From Chitinophagaceae bacterium (GTDB taxonomy: Bacteria; Bacteroidota; Bacteroidia; Chitinophagales; Chitinophagaceae), in assembly GCA_019454915.1 (NCBI GenBank), contig JACFNM010000143.1:1-9862 (forward strand): a stretch of DNA of 9,862 bases, given 5' to 3'. A program made the position numbers and the translations under genes. This document shows positions 6,681 through 9,862 of this stretch, piece after piece (the stretch's first letter is position 1; each line of letters starts with the position of its first letter). A model generated the notes under the pieces. That model saw only the letters and a list, made by a program, of their open reading frames with translations. It searched no databases and was not told where the DNA came from.

Positions 6681-6688
6681 CAAAGATA
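6681..6688 (-). promoter_or_regulatory. Bacteroidota -7 promoter element for the kinase-murQ unit
   Basis: On the minus strand the bases read TATCTTTG, a full match to the TAnnTTTG -7 consensus of the Bacteroidota housekeeping sigma factor. It lies 42 bases before the kinase ATG, leaving a leader of about 35 nt. A possible -33 TTG (minus strand, 6712-6714) is 23 bases upstream, slightly more than the usual 19-21. It falls just inside the start of the divergent protease gene, so the two control regions would overlap. Confidence 0.55.
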
Positions 6689-6706
6689 ATATACAAATCC
6701 AGACTG

Positions 6707-8296
6707 ATGGGCAATAATAAATTTAAGCTGTGGTTACCGTTGATTTTCTCATTGGTGATGATTGCCGGCATGTTCTTAGGGTATAAGATGAGGGAGAACA
6801 TGCCCGTTACTGCCCGTTTCTTTTCCCCCGATAAAAAAGGAGCCATCCAGGAGGTACTCGACCTGATTTCCAACAGATACGTAGACCCGATTAAGAGTGA
6901 TACGCTTACGGATGGCGCCATTGAAGAAATCCTGAGTCACCTCGATCCTCATTCCATCTTTATTCCCGCAAGCGATTTACAGGGAATCAATGAGGACCTG
7001 GCCGGCCGCTTTGAGGGCATCGGTATAGAATTCAATATCATAAAAGATACCATCCATGTAATCACCGTACTAAAAGGCGGGCCTTCTGAAAAAGCCGGTT
7101 TGATACCCGGAGATAAGTTTTTAAAAGTAGGAGACTCAACCGTTACCGGCACCAAAATCAATGCGGATCAGGTGAAACAGTGGTTGCGCGGTCTGCGCGG
7201 TTCAGAAGTAAACGTCACTTTACTGCGCGGCAAAGAAGTAAAAGAATTCTCCATTACACGCGGAGTCATACCGCTCTATTCTTTGGACGCGGGTTATATG
7301 ATTGCTCCCGCAACGGCTTATATCCGGTTGAATAAGTTTTCCGAAACCACCTATGAAGAATTCATGGAAGCCATGCAGCAACTCAGGGAAGAAGGTGCGG
7401 AAAAACTGATCCTGGATCTACGGGGAAATGGAGGAGGCATCCTGCAGGAGTCCGTAGAAATTGCCGATGAATTTCTTTCCGGAGACAAACTAATCGTGTA
7501 CACCCAGGGAACCCACTCCAAAAAAAGAGAATTCCGGGCCAGGCGGGAAGGCATTTTTGAAAAGGGCGCATTAATCGTGCTGGTGGATGAAAATTCAGCC
7601 TCAGCAAGCGAGGTACTCACGGGCGCACTACAGGATTGGGACCGCGCTGAAGTCATTGGCCGCCGGACCTTTGGGAAAGGACTGGTACAGGAACAATACA
7701 GCCTGAGTAACGGATCAGCGCTCCGATTGACCATCGCCCGGTACTATACACCTTTAGGACGCTCCATTCAGAAGCCTTATGACCAGGGTACCCGGTCGTA
7801 TAACGAAGAACTTTATGAACGGTATCATAACGGCGCTTTAGTAAAAGAAGACAGCAGCAAAATTGTGAATGGGCACGCCTATCATACGCCCAGCGGAAAA
7901 ACCGTTTATGGCGGCGGCGGCATCACGCCGGATATTTTTATACCGATGGACACCACGTCCCACGACTTTAACGTCACCCGCCTTTATGCCAGGAATACCA
8001 TCGGAAATTTCGTTTACCAGTATTATGTCAATCACCTGGATGCATTTAAACAATATGAAAACCCCGCCCAATTTGAAAAAGGGTTTACCGTAGGACAAGA
8101 CATCTGGAATGAATTTTCGGCCTTTGCTTTACAGGATAGCATTCAATTCAGCACATTCAAGCCGGCTGACAAAGCATTTTTATCCAGGAGACTGAAAGGT
8201 TTATTTGCGAGGCAGCTTTGGCGTTCCGAAGGGTTTTATGAAATAAATAATGTTGATGACCCTATGATCCAAAAAGCACTGGAAGTATGGAAATAA
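6707..8296 (+). CDS. S41 family C-terminal processing peptidase (CtpA/CtpB-type)
   Basis: This 529-aa serine protease carries one N-terminal hydrophobic segment (about residues 8-26) with no clear cleavage site. It is probably anchored in the inner membrane facing the periplasm. A PDZ domain spans about 95-185 (GRFEGIGIEF, GPSEKAGLIPGDKFLKV). The S41 core covers about 195-415: LDLRGNGGG (236-244), ENSASASEVLTGAL (295-308) with Ser299 as inferred nucleophile, and GRRTFGKGLVQ (318-328) with Lys324 and Gln328. The 25- and 29-residue spacings from Ser299 equal those of the CtpB Ser-Lys-Gln triad. A C-terminal extension of about 110 residues, with no motif I recognise, follows. The family trims exported proteins from their C-termini. 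Length is normal for Bacteroidota S41 enzymes, and the ATG follows an in-frame stop at 6674. It overlaps the next gene by 10 bases. Confidence 0.93.
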   Translation: MGNNKFKLWLPLIFSLVMIAGMFLGYKMRENMPVTARFFSPDKKGAIQEVLDLISNRYVDPIKSDTLTDGAIEEILSHLDPHSIFIPASDLQGINEDLAGRFEGIGIEFNIIKDTIHVITVLKGGPSEKAGLIPGDKFLKVGDSTVTGTKINADQVKQWLRGLRGSEVNVTLLRGKEVKEFSITRGVIPLYSLDAGYMIAPATAYIRLNKFSETTYEEFMEAMQQLREEGAEKLILDLRGNGGGILQESVEIADEFLSGDKLIVYTQGTHSKKREFRARREGIFEKGALIVLVDENSASASEVLTGALQDWDRAEVIGRRTFGKGLVQEQYSLSNGSALRLTIARYYTPLGRSIQKPYDQGTRSYNEELYERYHNGALVKEDSSKIVNGHAYHTPSGKTVYGGGGITPDIFIPMDTTSHDFNVTRLYARNTIGNFVYQYYVNHLDAFKQYENPAQFEKGFTVGQDIWNEFSAFALQDSIQFSTFKPADKAFLSRRLKGLFARQLWRSEGFYEINNVDDPMIQKALEVWK

Positions 8297-9645
8297 AAAA
8301 CAATATACTGGAAACGATTGGTAATACACCCCTCATTAAATTAAATAAAATTACCAGGGAACTCCCCTGCACCGTAGCCGCCAAGGTTGAATATTTCAAC
8401 CCCGGCAATTCCATTAAAGACCGGATGGCGCTGAAAATGGTGGAAGAAGCGGAAAAAGAAGGCAAACTGAAGCCCGGCAGTACCATCATCGAGTGTACTT
8501 CAGGAAATACCGGGATGGGATTAGCTTTGGCGGCGATCGTTAAAGGCTACAAATGCATATTTACAACAACCGATAAACAGTCAAAAGAGAAATTCGACAT
8601 CTTGAAAGCCCTGGGAGCAGAAGTGATAGTTTGCCCAACCAATGTGGAGCCGGACGACCCCAACAGCTATTATTCCGTGGCAAAGAGGCTGGAAAAAGAA
8701 ATCCCTGACTCTTTCTTGTGTAATCAATACGATAACCTGGCCAATCGCCTCGCCCATTATGAAACCACCGGCCCGGAAATTTGGCAACAGACAGACGGAA
8801 AGGTTACCCATCTCGTTTGCACGGCCGGAACCGGCGGAACCATTACCGGAACAGCCCGCTATCTAAAAGAAAAAAATCCTGACATCCAGATATGGGCTAT
8901 TGACGCATACGGCTCCCTGCTCACCAAATACTTCCGAACAGGAGAAATTGACATGAACGAAGTATATCCTTATATCTCTGAAGGATTTGGTGAAGATTTC
9001 GTGCCCGCCAATTTTGATATGAGCGTCATCGATCACTTCGAACAGGTGACGGATAAAGACGGCGCGCTCATGACCCGGCGCCTTGCAAAAGAAGAAGGTT
9101 TCTTCTGCGGATATAGCGCAGGAAGCTGTATTCAGGGGCTATTGCAGTTAAAAGAAAGGCTCCGCAAAGACGACCTGGTGGTCTGTATTCTCCATGATCA
9201 TGGAAGCCGCTACGTAGGAAAAGTGTATAACGACCAATGGATGCTGGAGCGGGGCTTCCTGGAAGCCAAAACCGTAAAAGACATCATAGGCGGCAAAGAG
9301 AATCAACCCATGGTTTCCATCCTTCCCACGCAAACAATAGCCGAAGCCTTTGAATTGATGAAACAATTTGATATTGAGAATATTCCGGTAATGGAGGATG
9401 GGCAACCCACAGGCTCCGTTTCCGAAAATGGGTTGTTCAGCAAGATATTCGGTTCGCCCGAAATTATTAACCATGAAGTGCAAAGCGTCGTAGAACCCGG
9501 ATACCCTCTCGTAGATTTGGACACCCCCGTCGAAAGACTGGGAAAACTGATCAATAAAGATAATGGCGCCGTTTTGTGCAGGGATAAGGCCGGAGTTTTA
9601 CACATTATTACAAAATATGATATAATAAAGTTCCTCACAAAATAA
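8287..9645 (+). CDS. Cystathionine beta-synthase-like PLP enzyme with tandem CBS domains
   Basis: The 452-aa protein has a fold-type II PLP domain (about 1-325) and two C-terminal CBS motifs (about 328-388 and 392-452). Seen are NTPLIKL (13-19), NPGNSIKDR with Lys44 as Schiff-base lysine, TSGNTGMGLA (71-80) as substrate carboxylate loop, the PLP-phosphate loop GTGGTITG (181-188) and GYSAGS (275-280), whose Ser binds the pyridine nitrogen. This is the architecture of cystathionine beta-synthase without the animal N-terminal heme domain. Plain cysteine synthases lack the CBS pair. The likely reaction is serine (or O-acetylserine) plus homocysteine to cystathionine, in transsulfuration. No cystathionine lyase gene is adjacent, so cysteine synthesis remains an alternative. 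The CBS pair may bind an adenosyl ligand, as in related enzymes. The ATG lies within the last codons of the protease gene, so translation is likely coupled. Confidence 0.92.
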   Translation: MEIKNNILETIGNTPLIKLNKITRELPCTVAAKVEYFNPGNSIKDRMALKMVEEAEKEGKLKPGSTIIECTSGNTGMGLALAAIVKGYKCIFTTTDKQSKEKFDILKALGAEVIVCPTNVEPDDPNSYYSVAKRLEKEIPDSFLCNQYDNLANRLAHYETTGPEIWQQTDGKVTHLVCTAGTGGTITGTARYLKEKNPDIQIWAIDAYGSLLTKYFRTGEIDMNEVYPYISEGFGEDFVPANFDMSVIDHFEQVTDKDGALMTRRLAKEEGFFCGYSAGSCIQGLLQLKERLRKDDLVVCILHDHGSRYVGKVYNDQWMLERGFLEAKTVKDIIGGKENQPMVSILPTQTIAEAFELMKQFDIENIPVMEDGQPTGSVSENGLFSKIFGSPEIINHEVQSVVEPGYPLVDLDTPVERLGKLINKDNGAVLCRDKAGVLHIITKYDIIKFLTK

Positions 9646-9862
9646 CTATTCAGCCGGCTTTCTTTATCTCTCTAATGTCTTATTCACCCAAACACAGTAC
9701 CGGACAGTCTTTCAGGACAAAAAGGCCATATTTATACCGTCTTTTTTCTTAAAATTTCACCAAAGCACAACCTAAAACACGTAACATTACGATGTGAATA
9801 ACTCGTTATTCTACGATTCAAACAGTAAAAATTGTATCCTAAAAAACGAGGAAAAACTCTCT
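9646..9862. other. Non-coding tail of the window
   Basis: This AT-rich stretch contains no open frame of note. There is an inverted repeat AATAAC-tc-GTTATT (9797-9810) that could be an operator for a gene beyond the window. The 8-bp palindrome agccggct (9652-9659), followed by a pyrimidine-rich run, lies just after the CBS gene but has no loop, so I do not call it a terminator. I found no convincing promoter. Confidence 0.35.

Noticed and set aside
7351..7734. 127-codon minus-strand open frame within the protease gene
   Set aside because: It is a Ser/Pro/Arg-rich antisense shadow of a clearly conserved S41 core.

Overview
The window looks like a chromosomal stretch from a member of the Bacteroidota, most likely a Chitinophagaceae-type bacterium. 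The evidence is the protein families present: a TPR-like conserved protein beginning DELFQL, a DUF4143 ATPase remnant, a MurQ/BadF-type kinase pair, and a stand-alone CBS without a heme domain. One clean TAnnTTTG promoter element and the general absence of Shine-Dalgarno sequences agree with this. The lineage is inferred from protein style, not from a marker gene.

Layout: (1) 1-1553, + strand: the 3' part of a helical, TPR-like protein of unknown function, followed by a hairpin terminator. (2) 1731-3176, +: a PLP-dependent beta-eliminating lyase of the tyrosine phenol-lyase/tryptophanase family. Its substrate-pocket residues are TPL-like, but two cofactor-site positions are changed. It is closed by a perfect 15-bp hairpin. 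(3) 3264-4925: an accessory patch with a short C-terminal gene remnant, a DUF4143 ATPase that has lost its AAA+ half, a gene-free 240-bp segment bounded by 18-bp inverted repeats, an apparently N-terminally shortened MntA antitoxin overlapping an intact HepT toxin (type VII toxin-antitoxin), and a decayed stretch. (4) 4926-6638, - strand: a two-gene unit of a BadF-family sugar kinase followed by murQ, consistent with recycling or use of peptidoglycan amino sugars. (5) 6707-9645, +: a membrane-anchored S41/CtpA-type protease whose end overlaps the start of a cystathionine beta-synthase-like enzyme with tandem CBS domains.

The core genes are intact and ordinary for the phylum. The kinase and MurQ would act in sequence: phosphorylation of MurNAc, then lactyl-ether cleavage to GlcNAc-6-P. 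The protease and the CBS-like enzyme are translationally coupled, although no shared pathway is obvious.

The most unusual signals are the inverted-repeat-bounded segment, at whose two ends the neighbouring genes both lose their N-termini, and the altered PLP site of the TPL-like lyase. I see no clearly new multi-gene system. The accessory patch reads as a mobile-DNA landing zone carrying one probably functional toxin-antitoxin pair.
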